Both the position numbers and the translations under genes were made by a program. Below are positions 40,261 through 49,446 of a stretch of 64,000 nt of DNA, one piece after another. The DNA is taken from positions 6,572,001 through 6,636,000 of the forward strand of contig NZ_JAPENX010000001.1 of NCBI RefSeq assembly GCF_026341815.1. The letters run 5' to 3'. The notes under the pieces are model-generated. The model was not told the DNA's origin and searched no databases. It worked only from the letters and a program-made list of their open reading frames with translations. The stretch is from Streptomyces sp. NBC_00572 (GTDB lineage: Bacteria > Actinomycetota > Actinomycetes > Streptomycetales > Streptomycetaceae). Within the stretch, counting starts at the first letter, position 1. Every line of letters starts with the position of its first letter.

Positions 40261-41818
40261 CGGCCCGTGGGACGAAGGTGCTGCCCGCGTCCTGGCGGTA
40301 CGGCGTGCCCTGCCACTGCCCGGAGGAGAGGGTCCGGCTCCGGTCGCCGGCGACGAAGCTCCACGGTCCGCGGTAGACGTTGTCGTGCCAGCGGTTCTGC
40401 TGCTGATGGGTGAGGGCGTCGGCCACCCGCCTGCCCTTGTACGGCGACCAGTCCGGCGAGGTGCCGTCGTTCGCGAAGACCGCCATGCGGCCGCACTCCG
40501 CCGTGCACCCGACGACGGACGGGTCGAGGACGAAGCGGTTGCCGTGGATGTCCACCCGCTGGGTCTTCCACCGGCAGTCGGCGTAGAGCGGCGCGGTCGC
40601 GATCGCCGGTTGTGCGCAGCGGGCGGTGTCCTTCACCAGCAACGTGCAGTATCCGGTCGACGTGTTGGCCGGGCTGTTGCAGAACCGGTCGGCGTTCTCC
40701 CACAGGGTGATCCCGTTCCAGTTGTTCTCCAGCACGTTCCCGTAGATCTCGATCCGGTCCGTGCGTGCGGGGATCCGTGGCTCGCCGCCGGCCTCGGAGA
40801 CGTAGACCGTCGCGTACGGGAAGTCGTCGCCGTCCTTGGCGTACGCGCGGCCCTCGACCCAGTTGTTCCGCCGGATCGTGTTGTTTCGGATGACCGCGTT
40901 GTAGCTGGTCTCGTACATGAGCGCGGCACCGTCGTTGGCCTCCAGCAGGTTGTCCTCGATGCGGAAGTCGTTGTTGTTGTTGTCGGCCCACAGCCCGGCC
41001 CCGCGGTTGTCGTGCACCCAGTTGCCGCGCACGTCGGCGCCGTCGACGGCCCAGAACTTGATGCCCCCGGTGCAGCCGCAGCCCGGCTGCCGCCGCTCCC
41101 AGTCGTCGGTGTTGTTGCCCACGATCTCGTTGCCCTCGACCACCAGGCCACGGATGGAGTCACCGGTCTTGTACGCGTTCATCCCGTACTGTCCGTTGCC
41201 GCGCAGGCAACTGGCGCGGACCTGCTGGCGAGCACCGGCCATCAGCCCGGCACCGGAGTTGTACTGGATCGTCGCGTGCTCGATCACCCACGCGTCGGCC
41301 ATGTCGTGATTGACGACCCCCTCGTCGTGCGGCGCGACGAAACGCTCCACGGTCAGGTAGCGGATGGAGACGTCGCGGGCGGTCCCGCTGAACGCGTACT
41401 GGTTGACCTTCCGGCCGTCCAGCACGGCGCCCGGCGCGCCGAGGTAGCGGTTCCCCTCCTTGGCCATGACCTGGGCATAGGGGTCCGCCTCCAGCCGGTG
41501 CGTGCCCGGCCGAAGCCAGAACGTGGTGTACGGGGGGCTGCTCTCGGTCTTCGCGGCCAGGTCGCCGACCACCGCGGGGTCGACCGTCACCGCGCCCGGC
41601 GGTGCCTTAGTGGGCCCGACGGCGGGCTTGGAGCACACGCGGGCCAGGGACGTGGCGGGCGCCCCGGACGCATCGGGCGTGGCGTGCCCGTGCCCGCCGG
41701 AGGCGTGGGAGGTGGCGGGTGCCCCGGACGGCTTCTCCGGGGCATCCGGCGTGCTCGTGCAACCGGTCGCCACCAGCAGCGCGAACGCCAACGCCCACCC
41801 CCGCCCCTTGATCCCCAC
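40253..41818 (-). CDS. Right-handed beta-helix lipoprotein
   Basis: A 521-aa protein. The lipoprotein signal WALAFALLVATGC has a lipobox Cys near residue 18, then a Gly/Ser/Ala/His linker. The body is a parallel beta-helix with many Asn-ladder repeats (IRNNTIRRNNW, IEDNLLEANDG, IYGNVLENNWN), as in polysaccharide lyases, epimerases and NosD/Pectate_lyase_3 proteins. It is expected on the outer membrane face, where it may trim, epimerise or anchor the polymer. The start is a GTG just after the heparinase stop. It has an even number of cysteines, suggesting disulfides. Confidence 0.82.
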   Translation of the reverse strand: MGIKGRGWALAFALLVATGCTSTPDAPEKPSGAPATSHASGGHGHATPDASGAPATSLARVCSKPAVGPTKAPPGAVTVDPAVVGDLAAKTESSPPYTTFWLRPGTHRLEADPYAQVMAKEGNRYLGAPGAVLDGRKVNQYAFSGTARDVSIRYLTVERFVAPHDEGVVNHDMADAWVIEHATIQYNSGAGLMAGARQQVRASCLRGNGQYGMNAYKTGDSIRGLVVEGNEIVGNNTDDWERRQPGCGCTGGIKFWAVDGADVRGNWVHDNRGAGLWADNNNNDFRIEDNLLEANDGAALMYETSYNAVIRNNTIRRNNWVEGRAYAKDGDDFPYATVYVSEAGGEPRIPARTDRIEIYGNVLENNWNGITLWENADRFCNSPANTSTGYCTLLVKDTARCAQPAIATAPLYADCRWKTQRVDIHGNRFVLDPSVVGCTAECGRMAVFANDGTSPDWSPYKGRRVADALTHQQQNRWHDNVYRGPWSFVAGDRSRTLSSGQWQGTPYRQDAGSTFVPRAGG

Positions 41819-41826
41819 CCCGCCCC

Positions 41827-43794
41827 CTAGCCGCGGAACCCGAGCACGGTGGTGAACCCCTGCACACCGTCGGCGAAGCCCGTGCCGACCAGCGTGGTGG
41901 TGGGTTCCTTGCGCCCGAAACCGGCGGAGTACCAGCCCAGCGGCGGAGCGGTCTCGCCGCGGTGCGCCCGCCAGGACAGCTGCCCGGGCAGGTCGAGCAC
42001 AGCGGAGCGCTCCTCGCCGTCCCGGGTCCAGGTGAGCACCGCCCGGTTCCCCACCAGGTCCGCGGCGATCGCCGGGCCGAGGTGGAACGCCAGGCGCACG
42101 GGCCCGCGCTCGCCGTGCACCTCGTCGACCACGCGCAGCTCCTGGCTCGCGGCGGTCAGCTCCACCCGGCGGCGGTGCACGGCACGCTGGTAACCGTCGT
42201 GCTCGGCGCACCAGCGGACGGTCCCCCCGTCGGAGGCGCCGGACGTGTCCGCGACCAGGACGCGCGTGCGGGCGTGCCGGGTCCACAGGAACGGGCCACC
42301 GGAGACGGACTGGTCACCGCCGTCCCATTGCAGGGTGTTGTGGCCGAGGGTCGACCGGAAGTACTGCCGCCACTCCGGCTGCCCGTGGTAGCAGTACGTC
42401 CCCGGGTCGGCGAGCACGTCGACACCGTCGTGCCGGACCTCCACGGACAGCGCGTCCGCGTGGGCATGCGCGGCGATGGACAGGAAGCCGTGCGGACCAC
42501 CGTCGCAGCGGCACCAGATCTCTCCCGGACCGCGCAGGATCGTCATGCCCGCGTCGGCGAAATGTGCCGGCCGGCTCGCCGGGCGGGTCACGGCCGGTGC
42601 GGTCGTGATCTTCGAGTACGGCCGGATGAGCGCGGCGAGCAGCGGGGAGCGCACGTCGGTGCCGGTCACCGTCGGCCACCAGTCGAGCCGGCCGAACACG
42701 GCGTCGCCGGTGGCGAGGAGCGAGGCCCAGCGGTCGGTGCCCGTGCCGTCCACGACGAGTCCGTGCCCGTCGTCCGCGTCGCCCTGGCGCGGCGGCCGTA
42801 ACCGGCTGTCCACGACGGCCGCGAGCGCGTCGGTCATCCGCAGCAGCACCAGTCGGAGCGACGCGGGGACCGGCACGGCGGCGGCATCCGCCTCGGCCAC
42901 CGCGGCCAGGCCGAGTTCGAGGACGAGTCCGTGATATTCGGTGGCCAGCTCGCGGTTGAGGCCGGAGCGGAAGGTGTTGTCGCGCAGATGCCGCTCAAGG
43001 GACCGCAGCGCGCCGAATCGCCAACGCGCCGAGGAGGGGAACCAGGCGAACGCGCAGGCCGCGGCGAACTGCCCGGCGGCCTCGGCGATGATGTGGTTGT
43101 TGGCCGACGAACCCCGGCTGGGGAAGGCGGCCAGCCAGCGCTGGTGGTGCCACACCTGGTTCACCGCCACCGGGTTGTTCTCGAACAGGCCGGCCGCGCC
43201 CGGCCAGCCGTCGAGCAGCCGGCGGATCCACACCCAGGACAGCAGCCGGATGCCCAGCTCGATGCCGCTGATCCAGTGCACGCCGCGCAGCGGCGGGTTG
43301 GCCGCCCACCACGACCGCAGGTGCTCGGCCACGCGCTCGGCGTACCGCTCGTCCCCGGTGATCGCGTAGGCGGCGGCGAGCACGGTGAGGTACTGGTGCC
43401 GGGACAGCTCCCAGATCTGCTTGACGTCCCCCGCCGCGTCCTCGTTCCGGTACGGCACGTCGAAGGCGTATCCCGACGGAGCCCGGCGCCCGGTCTTCGG
43501 GTCGTACCACCAGTCCGGGTCGGCCAGGTCGTCGCGGACCACCCCGAAGTACTCGGCGTGCCCGGCCATCAGCCGGTCCGCCTCGGCGACGAGCCGTTTC
43601 GCGGCGTCCGGAGGTATCGCGGCGATCGTCCCGGCGGGCAGTGCCGCCGTGAACCGGGCGCCGGTCACCCTCGGGCAGTCCGGCGGCCCCGACCGCCACC
43701 GGCGCCTGCGCACCGTGTCGCCCACCCGGCCGCCGACCTCCCGCGGTCCCATCCGGGACAACCGCCGCAGGTACCAGCCCGCGCTCATGGTCAT
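41827..43794 (-). CDS. Heparinase II/III family protein
   Basis: A 655-aa protein. An N-terminal alpha/alpha barrel (about 90-370) contains NNHIIAEAAGQFAAACAFAW and TEYHGLVLELGLAA. A C-terminal beta-sandwich has AHAHADALSVEV, DPGTYCYHG and FRSTLGHNTLQWDG, the family's conserved core (PF07940). Uronate-containing polymers are the usual substrates. No signal peptide is visible, so it may act inside or be exported with a partner. It is coupled to the bi-domain oxidoreductase by a 4-bp overlap, a pairing common in exopolysaccharide clusters. Confidence 0.88.
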   Translation of the reverse strand: MTMSAGWYLRRLSRMGPREVGGRVGDTVRRRRWRSGPPDCPRVTGARFTAALPAGTIAAIPPDAAKRLVAEADRLMAGHAEYFGVVRDDLADPDWWYDPKTGRRAPSGYAFDVPYRNEDAAGDVKQIWELSRHQYLTVLAAAYAITGDERYAERVAEHLRSWWAANPPLRGVHWISGIELGIRLLSWVWIRRLLDGWPGAAGLFENNPVAVNQVWHHQRWLAAFPSRGSSANNHIIAEAAGQFAAACAFAWFPSSARWRFGALRSLERHLRDNTFRSGLNRELATEYHGLVLELGLAAVAEADAAAVPVPASLRLVLLRMTDALAAVVDSRLRPPRQGDADDGHGLVVDGTGTDRWASLLATGDAVFGRLDWWPTVTGTDVRSPLLAALIRPYSKITTAPAVTRPASRPAHFADAGMTILRGPGEIWCRCDGGPHGFLSIAAHAHADALSVEVRHDGVDVLADPGTYCYHGQPEWRQYFRSTLGHNTLQWDGGDQSVSGGPFLWTRHARTRVLVADTSGASDGGTVRWCAEHDGYQRAVHRRRVELTAASQELRVVDEVHGERGPVRLAFHLGPAIAADLVGNRAVLTWTRDGEERSAVLDLPGQLSWRAHRGETAPPLGWYSAGFGRKEPTTTLVGTGFADGVQGFTTVLGFRG

Positions 43795-45971
43795 CGAGCC
43801 CCCGCCAGCGTCACCGGCACGCCGCCGACCAGGGAGGCCTGTACGGCGAGGGTGGCCGCCGTCGTGGCGACGAGCGACTCCAGCGGGACCGGCATCGGAC
43901 CGCCGGTCCGCACGGCCTTGACGAACGCGGCCAGTTCGGCGTTCTGTCCCTTGTCGCGGGCCTGGGGCAGGCGCGAGCTGACCCAGCGCTTGCTCCCGTA
44001 GACCGAGGCGCGGACGAAGTCGTCGAGCCGCAGCACCTTGCCGTCCGCGACGAGGTCCAGCGTCTCCTTGGGGAAGCTCGACGAGCCGGTGGTGACGTAG
44101 CTGATGGTGGCGGTGGACCCGTCCGGGTAGCGCAGCACGACCTGCAGGTCGTCGTTGCCGGACGTGGCGACCGCGTACACCGACACCGGGTCGGCCCCGA
44201 GCAGCCAGCTCGCCGTGTCGATGAAGTGTCCGCCCTCGCCGGCGAACCGCGAGCCCTCGGTGCCCTGCTGGAGGTACCAGCTGCCGTGCTGCAGCCGGCC
44301 CGCGTTGACCAGATAGCGGAGGTTCGCCGGGCCGGTCCGGACGCCGAACTGCCCCCTGGCCTGCTGCAGCAGCGGCGCGAACCGGCGGTTGAAGCCGACC
44401 TGGAGCCGGTCGTTGCCGGACTCCTCCACCGCCGCGAGGACCCCGGCCAGCTCGTCCTCGGAGAGGGCGAGGGGCTTCTCCACGAACACCGTCTTGCCGG
44501 CGAGGAGCGCCTTGCGGGTCAGTTCGGCGTGCGAGCTGTGCCGGGTGACGACGAACACCGCGTCGACGGACTTGTCGCCGAGCACGGCGTCGAGATCGGT
44601 GGTCGCCTCGGCGAAGCCGAACTTCCGCTGCGCGTTGGCCGCGGACAGCGCCGTCGTGGTGACGACGGTCGACAGCTCGACGCCCTCGCGCTTGGCCAGG
44701 TGCGGCAGCAGCATCGACGTCGCGTAATTCCCCGCGCCGACGAACGCGAGACGCACCGGCGTCCTCGCCGGGCGGGCCTGGGCGGGAAGTCCGCCGCCGC
44801 GTCGCACGGCAGGCACGGCCACCGCCGGGGCCGGTGCCTCCCCCTTCTGCTCGGGGTACCGGAACAGCACGGCCACGGCCTTCAGGTCGCCGTCCTTCAG
44901 TCGCCGGTACGTGTCGACGGCGTCGTCGAAGTCGGCGACGTGGGACACCAGGGGCTCCACGTCGACGCTGCCTCGGGCCACGAGATCGAGGAAGCACGCC
45001 AGGTTGCGGCGCTCGGTCCACCGGACATAGCCGATCGGGTAGTCCCGCCCCTCCAGCTCGTACTCCGGGTCGTAGCGCCCGGGGCCGTACGAGCGGGAGA
45101 ACCGGACGTCCAGCTCCTTCTCGTAGTACGCGTTCCACGGCAGGTCCAGGCGGCACTTGCCGATGTCGACGACCCGGCCGCGGTCCCGGCACAACCGGGC
45201 GGCCAGCTCGACGGGCTGGTTGCTGCCGCCGCCGGCGGCCAGGTACACCTGGTCCACGCCGTGACCTTCGGTGAGTTCCGCGACGGCGGCCTCCACGGCC
45301 GTGGACCCGGGATCGCCGCAGGCCGCGGCGCCCAGGCGCTCGGCCAGCTCGCAGCGAGCCGGGTCGGGGTCGGCCCCGACGACGCGTACTCCCGCGGCGA
45401 CGAGGAGCTGCACCACCAGCTGTCCGATCAGCCCGAGACCGATGACCAGGGCCACCTCGCCGAGCTGCGGCTCGCCGCGGCGGACGCCCTGCATCGCGAT
45501 CGAACCGACGGTGCCGAAGGCCGCGTACCGCGGCGCGAGACCGTCCGGGACCTTGGCGTAGAGGTTCTTCGGCACCCAGTTCAGCTCGGCGTGCAGGGCG
45601 TGCTCGTTGCCCGCGCAGGCCACGACGTCGCCGACCTTCACGTCGTCGATGCCGGGTCCGACCTGCTCGACCACCCCGCACAGCGAATAGCCCAGCGGGG
45701 TGTAGGAGTCCAGCTTGCCCATCACCTTCTGGTAGGTGGCGGGAATCCCGTTGGTGGCCACGCTCTGCATGACCTTGGCCACCTGGTCCGGCCGGGAGCG
45801 GGCCTTGCCCAGCATCGACATGCCGGCCTCGGAGACCTTCATGAGCTCGGTCCCGGTCGATATCAGAGAGTAGGAGGTGCGGACGAGCACACCGCCCGGC
45901 TTGCACCCCGGTACCGGCACGTCGAGCACCGCGAGTTCGCCGGTCTTGTAGTTCTGTACAACCTGTTTCAC
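43791..45971 (-). CDS. Bi-domain oxidoreductase (zinc-type ADH fused to Gfo/Idh/MocA)
   Basis: A 726-aa fusion. Residues about 1-375 are a medium-chain alcohol-dehydrogenase-like domain (TSYSLISTGTELMK, LGYSLCGVVEQVGPGIDDVK, VIGLGLIGQLVVQLLVAAG). After a Pro/Ala linker, residues about 405-720 form a Gfo/Idh/MocA domain (LAFVGAGNYATSMLLPHL, VFVEKPLALSEDEL, EGGHFIDTASWLL). The EKP motif holds the catalytic Lys. Such fusions sit beside heparinase genes in exopolysaccharide operons and probably interconvert keto sugars. It follows asnB-like by 16 bp. Confidence 0.9.
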   Translation of the reverse strand: MKQVVQNYKTGELAVLDVPVPGCKPGGVLVRTSYSLISTGTELMKVSEAGMSMLGKARSRPDQVAKVMQSVATNGIPATYQKVMGKLDSYTPLGYSLCGVVEQVGPGIDDVKVGDVVACAGNEHALHAELNWVPKNLYAKVPDGLAPRYAAFGTVGSIAMQGVRRGEPQLGEVALVIGLGLIGQLVVQLLVAAGVRVVGADPDPARCELAERLGAAACGDPGSTAVEAAVAELTEGHGVDQVYLAAGGGSNQPVELAARLCRDRGRVVDIGKCRLDLPWNAYYEKELDVRFSRSYGPGRYDPEYELEGRDYPIGYVRWTERRNLACFLDLVARGSVDVEPLVSHVADFDDAVDTYRRLKDGDLKAVAVLFRYPEQKGEAPAPAVAVPAVRRGGGLPAQARPARTPVRLAFVGAGNYATSMLLPHLAKREGVELSTVVTTTALSAANAQRKFGFAEATTDLDAVLGDKSVDAVFVVTRHSSHAELTRKALLAGKTVFVEKPLALSEDELAGVLAAVEESGNDRLQVGFNRRFAPLLQQARGQFGVRTGPANLRYLVNAGRLQHGSWYLQQGTEGSRFAGEGGHFIDTASWLLGADPVSVYAVATSGNDDLQVVLRYPDGSTATISYVTTGSSSFPKETLDLVADGKVLRLDDFVRASVYGSKRWVSSRLPQARDKGQNAELAAFVKAVRTGGPMPVPLESLVATTAATLAVQASLVGGVPVTLAGAR

Positions 45972-45987
45972 CGAAGTCCCCTTGTTT

Positions 45988-47922
45988 CTAAGCCTTCTCG
46001 TGCGTATCCCGGCCGGACCCGGAGGTCGCGCCGCGATACCAGTACTCGAGGGTCAGCACATGCCAGAGATGCTTGGAGAAGTCCCGCTGCCCCGCGGCGT
46101 CCTCGGCGACCATGCGCGCCAGCGCGTCGCGGCGCAGGAAGCCGTTCCGGACGAGCACGCCGTCGTTCACCACCTCGCGCACCAGCGGTGCCAGATCCCG
46201 GCTCATCCAGGCCCGCAGCGGGGCGCTGAACAGGCCCTTGGGCCGGTACACGATCTCCCGGGGCAGGATCGAGGTGGCCGCCTCCTTGAGGACGGCCTTG
46301 CCCTGCCGCCCCACGATCTTGCGGTCGCCGGGCACCGCGAACGCCGCCTTGACCACCTCGACGTCCACGTACGGCACCCGCACCTCGGTCGACGCGGCCA
46401 TGCTCGACCGGTCCGTGTAGGCGAGGTTCAGACCCGGCAGGAACATCCGGGCGTCGCCCAGGCACATGCGGTTGACGAAGTCGTCGAGGTCGTTGTCCTG
46501 GTAGACGTCCGTGTGCTCGGTCAGTACGTCATCGACCGTCCCGGCCAGGTCCGGATCGACCAGGGCGAGCAGTTCGTCCTGGTCGTACATGGTGTAGCTG
46601 CGTCGGAAGGCGGTCTCCTCCGGCAGGTCGGCGAAGGAGAGGAACCGCTTCGCGAAGCGCACCGAACGGTACCCCCGGCGGGCCGAGGCGACCGGCAGCC
46701 GGTCCACGGCCGTGGACAGACCGCGCCGCAGGGGCCGCGGGACCCGCTGGTAGCGCAGCGCGATCAGGTTGGCCAGGTGCTTGCGGTAGCCGGCGAACAG
46801 CTCGTCGGCACCCATCCCCGAGAGCATCACCTTGACCCCGGCCTCCCGGGCGGCCGAGCAGATGAGGAACGTGTTGATCGCGGCGGGGTCGCCGATCGGC
46901 TCGTCCAGGTGGTACGTCATCTGCGGCAGCAGGTCGAGCACGTTCGGGGCGATCTCGATCTCGTGCAGGTCGACGCCGAACCGCTCGGCCACCTGCCGGG
47001 CATAGCGCAGGTCGTCCGGCATCGCCTCGAACTTGGCGTCCTCGGCGCGGAACCCGATCGTGTAGGCGGAGATCCCGGGCAGGTCGCGGGCGGCCAGCGC
47101 GGTCAGGTAGCTGGAGTCCAGACCGCCGGAGAGGAAGGTCGCCACCGGTACGTCGGAGAGCAGGTGGCGACGGGTCGACTCCTCGACGATGGCGGCCACG
47201 TCCGGCAGCTCGCCGCTCCTGGCCCGCTCCCGGCCCTCGGCGGCGACGTCCCGGAGGTTCCAGTACCGGCCGCGCTCCGTCCGGCCGTCGGGCCGGAGCC
47301 GGAGCCAGCTTCCCGGCGGCAGCTTCTCCGCCTCGCGGTACGCGCACCGCGAGTCCGGCACCCAGTAATAGAGGAGCGAGGCCACCAGTGCCGCCTGGTC
47401 CACCTCCAGCGAACCGCCGGTCGCGGCGGCGAGCGCCTTGAGCTCGGAGGCGAACACCAGGCCCGCACCGCGCCGGAGCAGGAACAGCGGCTTGATGCCG
47501 AGCTGGTCGCGGGCGAGCACCAGCTCACCGGTGCGCTCGTCGAAGATCCCGAACGCGAACATGCCGCGCAGCCGGGGCAGGCAGTCCGTGCCCCAGCGCC
47601 GCCAGGCTTCGAGCAGCACCTCGGTGTCGGAGGTACCGCGGAAGCGCACCCCGGCGGCCGTCAACTCGGCACGCAGCTCAGGGGCGTTGTACAGCTCGCC
47701 GTTGTACGTCAGGACGAGGCCGCCCGAGACCATCGGCTGGGCGCCGGTCTCGGACAGGTCGACGATGGCCAGCCGACGGTGCCCGAGGTGCACCTCGCCG
47801 TCACCGACGGGATGGCTGTACCGGCCCGCCCCGTCCGGCCCGCGGTGGGCGAGGGTGTCGGTGAGCCGGTCGGTCACGACCTTCCCGTCCGGCCATCGGT
47901 ACGTGCCTGCGATGCCACACAT
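45988..47922 (-). CDS. asnB: Asparagine synthase (glutamine-hydrolysing)-like amidotransferase
   Basis: A 644-aa AsnB. Cys2 of MCGIAG is the class II glutaminase nucleophile, with HLGHRRLAIVDLS and YNGELYNAPEL. The synthetase domain has FLSGGLDSSYL (pyrophosphatase motif, near 270-280) and SGMGADELFAGY. The fold activates a carboxylate with ATP and transfers ammonia to it. In this operon, beside a UDP-sugar dehydrogenase, it may amidate a uronic acid or a carboxylated substituent. It starts 3 bp after the Wzz-like gene stop. Confidence 0.9.
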   Translation of the reverse strand: MCGIAGTYRWPDGKVVTDRLTDTLAHRGPDGAGRYSHPVGDGEVHLGHRRLAIVDLSETGAQPMVSGGLVLTYNGELYNAPELRAELTAAGVRFRGTSDTEVLLEAWRRWGTDCLPRLRGMFAFGIFDERTGELVLARDQLGIKPLFLLRRGAGLVFASELKALAAATGGSLEVDQAALVASLLYYWVPDSRCAYREAEKLPPGSWLRLRPDGRTERGRYWNLRDVAAEGRERARSGELPDVAAIVEESTRRHLLSDVPVATFLSGGLDSSYLTALAARDLPGISAYTIGFRAEDAKFEAMPDDLRYARQVAERFGVDLHEIEIAPNVLDLLPQMTYHLDEPIGDPAAINTFLICSAAREAGVKVMLSGMGADELFAGYRKHLANLIALRYQRVPRPLRRGLSTAVDRLPVASARRGYRSVRFAKRFLSFADLPEETAFRRSYTMYDQDELLALVDPDLAGTVDDVLTEHTDVYQDNDLDDFVNRMCLGDARMFLPGLNLAYTDRSSMAASTEVRVPYVDVEVVKAAFAVPGDRKIVGRQGKAVLKEAATSILPREIVYRPKGLFSAPLRAWMSRDLAPLVREVVNDGVLVRNGFLRRDALARMVAEDAAGQRDFSKHLWHVLTLEYWYRGATSGSGRDTHEKA

Positions 47923-47925
47923 GTC

Positions 47926-49446
47926 CTACCGCCCGTCCTGGTCGCTGTCCGGGACCTGTGACGCCCACATCGGCACCCGCTCCGTTCCCCGCCGTCCCGT
48001 CCCGTTCCGCCGGGCCGGCCCCTCGCTGCGGCCGCGCGGCGAGGCGGGCGCCCCGGTCCACAGCGTGCCGTCGGTCCGGTCACGCGGATCGGGGTCGATC
48101 AGCACCACACCGATCACCGCGATGCGCTGGTCCGCGAGTTGCCGCGCCACGGTGTGCAGCCACGCGGTGCTGCCGTGCCCGGCCTGTACGACGAGCACCG
48201 TCCGGGTGCCGAGGTGGTGCAGGTCGGTCCACGCCGCGCCGGGCGCCACCGAGCCGACGCCGATCCGGCGCTCCTGATACGGGACGGCCGCGGCGGCGTC
48301 TCCGCTGATCACGGTCGGATCGCCCGGCTTCGGGCGGCGGTCGGCGAGCCGCAGTCCGGGGAGACCGTCGACGATCACCACGGGCCCCTCCTCCGCCAGC
48401 GCTCCGGCGAGGTCCAGGGCGATCATGCTCGTGCTGTGCTCACTGCCCAGTTCCAGCAGCGACATCGGTTCCGCGGAGCCGCGCACGGTGCGGGCCAGGG
48501 ACGAGGCGAGCCTCGCCCGTGCCGCCCGGGTCCGTCGGCGCCGCCACCACCCGCCCGTCCCGCGCGGCAGCTCGGCGATGACCGAGGCGCCGAGGTTCGC
48601 CGCGATGTCCCGGCGCAGCACCGGGCGGTCCGCCACTACCGCGCCGACCGCGGCCACCGCGAGTCCGAGGGCAAGGCCGAGGGCGATCCCGATCCCGCCG
48701 TTGATGGCCGCGGCCTTGGGCAGGGAGTGCCGCACCGTGCGCGGGGCGTCCACGATCTGGGTGCGGGCGACGAGGTGAGGCGTGCCGATGCGCGCCTCGG
48801 CGGCGCGCTGGCCGAAGTCGGATATCTGCGAGGTGAGTTCGGCGCGGCGGGCGAAGAGCGATTCCATGTTCGCCGATGCCTTCGGACCGTTCTCGGACGG
48901 CCCTTCCCCGATCGCCCTGTTGACCTCGGCGAGGTCGTCCCGCAGCCGGTCACGCTGGTCGAGCAGGGCCTTGGCCTCGGCGTCCGCCGCTTCCCGTATC
49001 CGCCTGACGTGGTCTGCGACGAACGCGTCGGCCAGCGCCTTGGCGCGGGCCACCGCCTCCGCGTCGCTGTCACCTGTCACATCGATCTGCAGCAGGTTGT
49101 TGGTCAAGCCGACACCTTCGTACTCCTTCATGAAGTCCTCCGGCTTCTCCGGGGACTTGAGGGACCGCAGGGCGCTGCCGGCGATCCGGGTGGTGTGCAG
49201 CAGCGCGGCGTCGGTGCGGATCAGCGTTCCGGGATCGTTCGGCTGGTCCTCCTGATGCGCGACCAGCACCTTGGTCACCGCGGTCGGCGGCGGGGGCAGC
49301 AGGACCGCCATCGCCGTGCCGCCGACCAGGCCGAGCACTGCCATCGCGGACCAGAGGCGGCGCCGTCTCCGTACCGCCACCACCAGCGACTGCAGGTCGA
49401 GCAGCGGAGCGGTGGCCGACGGCTCCGACGTCGTACGCGTCGTCAC
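47926..49446 (-). CDS. Wzz-type chain-length protein with degenerate kinase-like domain (1)
   Basis: A 506-aa bitopic protein. The first transmembrane segment (about 35-55, SAMAVLGLVGGTAMAVLLPP) and the second (about 240-265) flank an extracellular coiled-coil region (about 130-200). The cytoplasmic part has LLELGSEHSTSMIALDLAGA and VVIVDGLPGLRLADR. These align with the Walker A and A' regions of BY-kinases, but the lysine-containing P-loop is absent. It is probably a polysaccharide co-polymerase that controls polymer length without ATP hydrolysis. Coupled to the second copy by ATGA. Confidence 0.8.
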   Translation of the reverse strand: MTTRTTSEPSATAPLLDLQSLVVAVRRRRRLWSAMAVLGLVGGTAMAVLLPPPPTAVTKVLVAHQEDQPNDPGTLIRTDAALLHTTRIAGSALRSLKSPEKPEDFMKEYEGVGLTNNLLQIDVTGDSDAEAVARAKALADAFVADHVRRIREAADAEAKALLDQRDRLRDDLAEVNRAIGEGPSENGPKASANMESLFARRAELTSQISDFGQRAAEARIGTPHLVARTQIVDAPRTVRHSLPKAAAINGGIGIALGLALGLAVAAVGAVVADRPVLRRDIAANLGASVIAELPRGTGGWWRRRRTRAARARLASSLARTVRGSAEPMSLLELGSEHSTSMIALDLAGALAEEGPVVIVDGLPGLRLADRRPKPGDPTVISGDAAAAVPYQERRIGVGSVAPGAAWTDLHHLGTRTVLVVQAGHGSTAWLHTVARQLADQRIAVIGVVLIDPDPRDRTDGTLWTGAPASPRGRSEGPARRNGTGRRGTERVPMWASQVPDSDQDGR

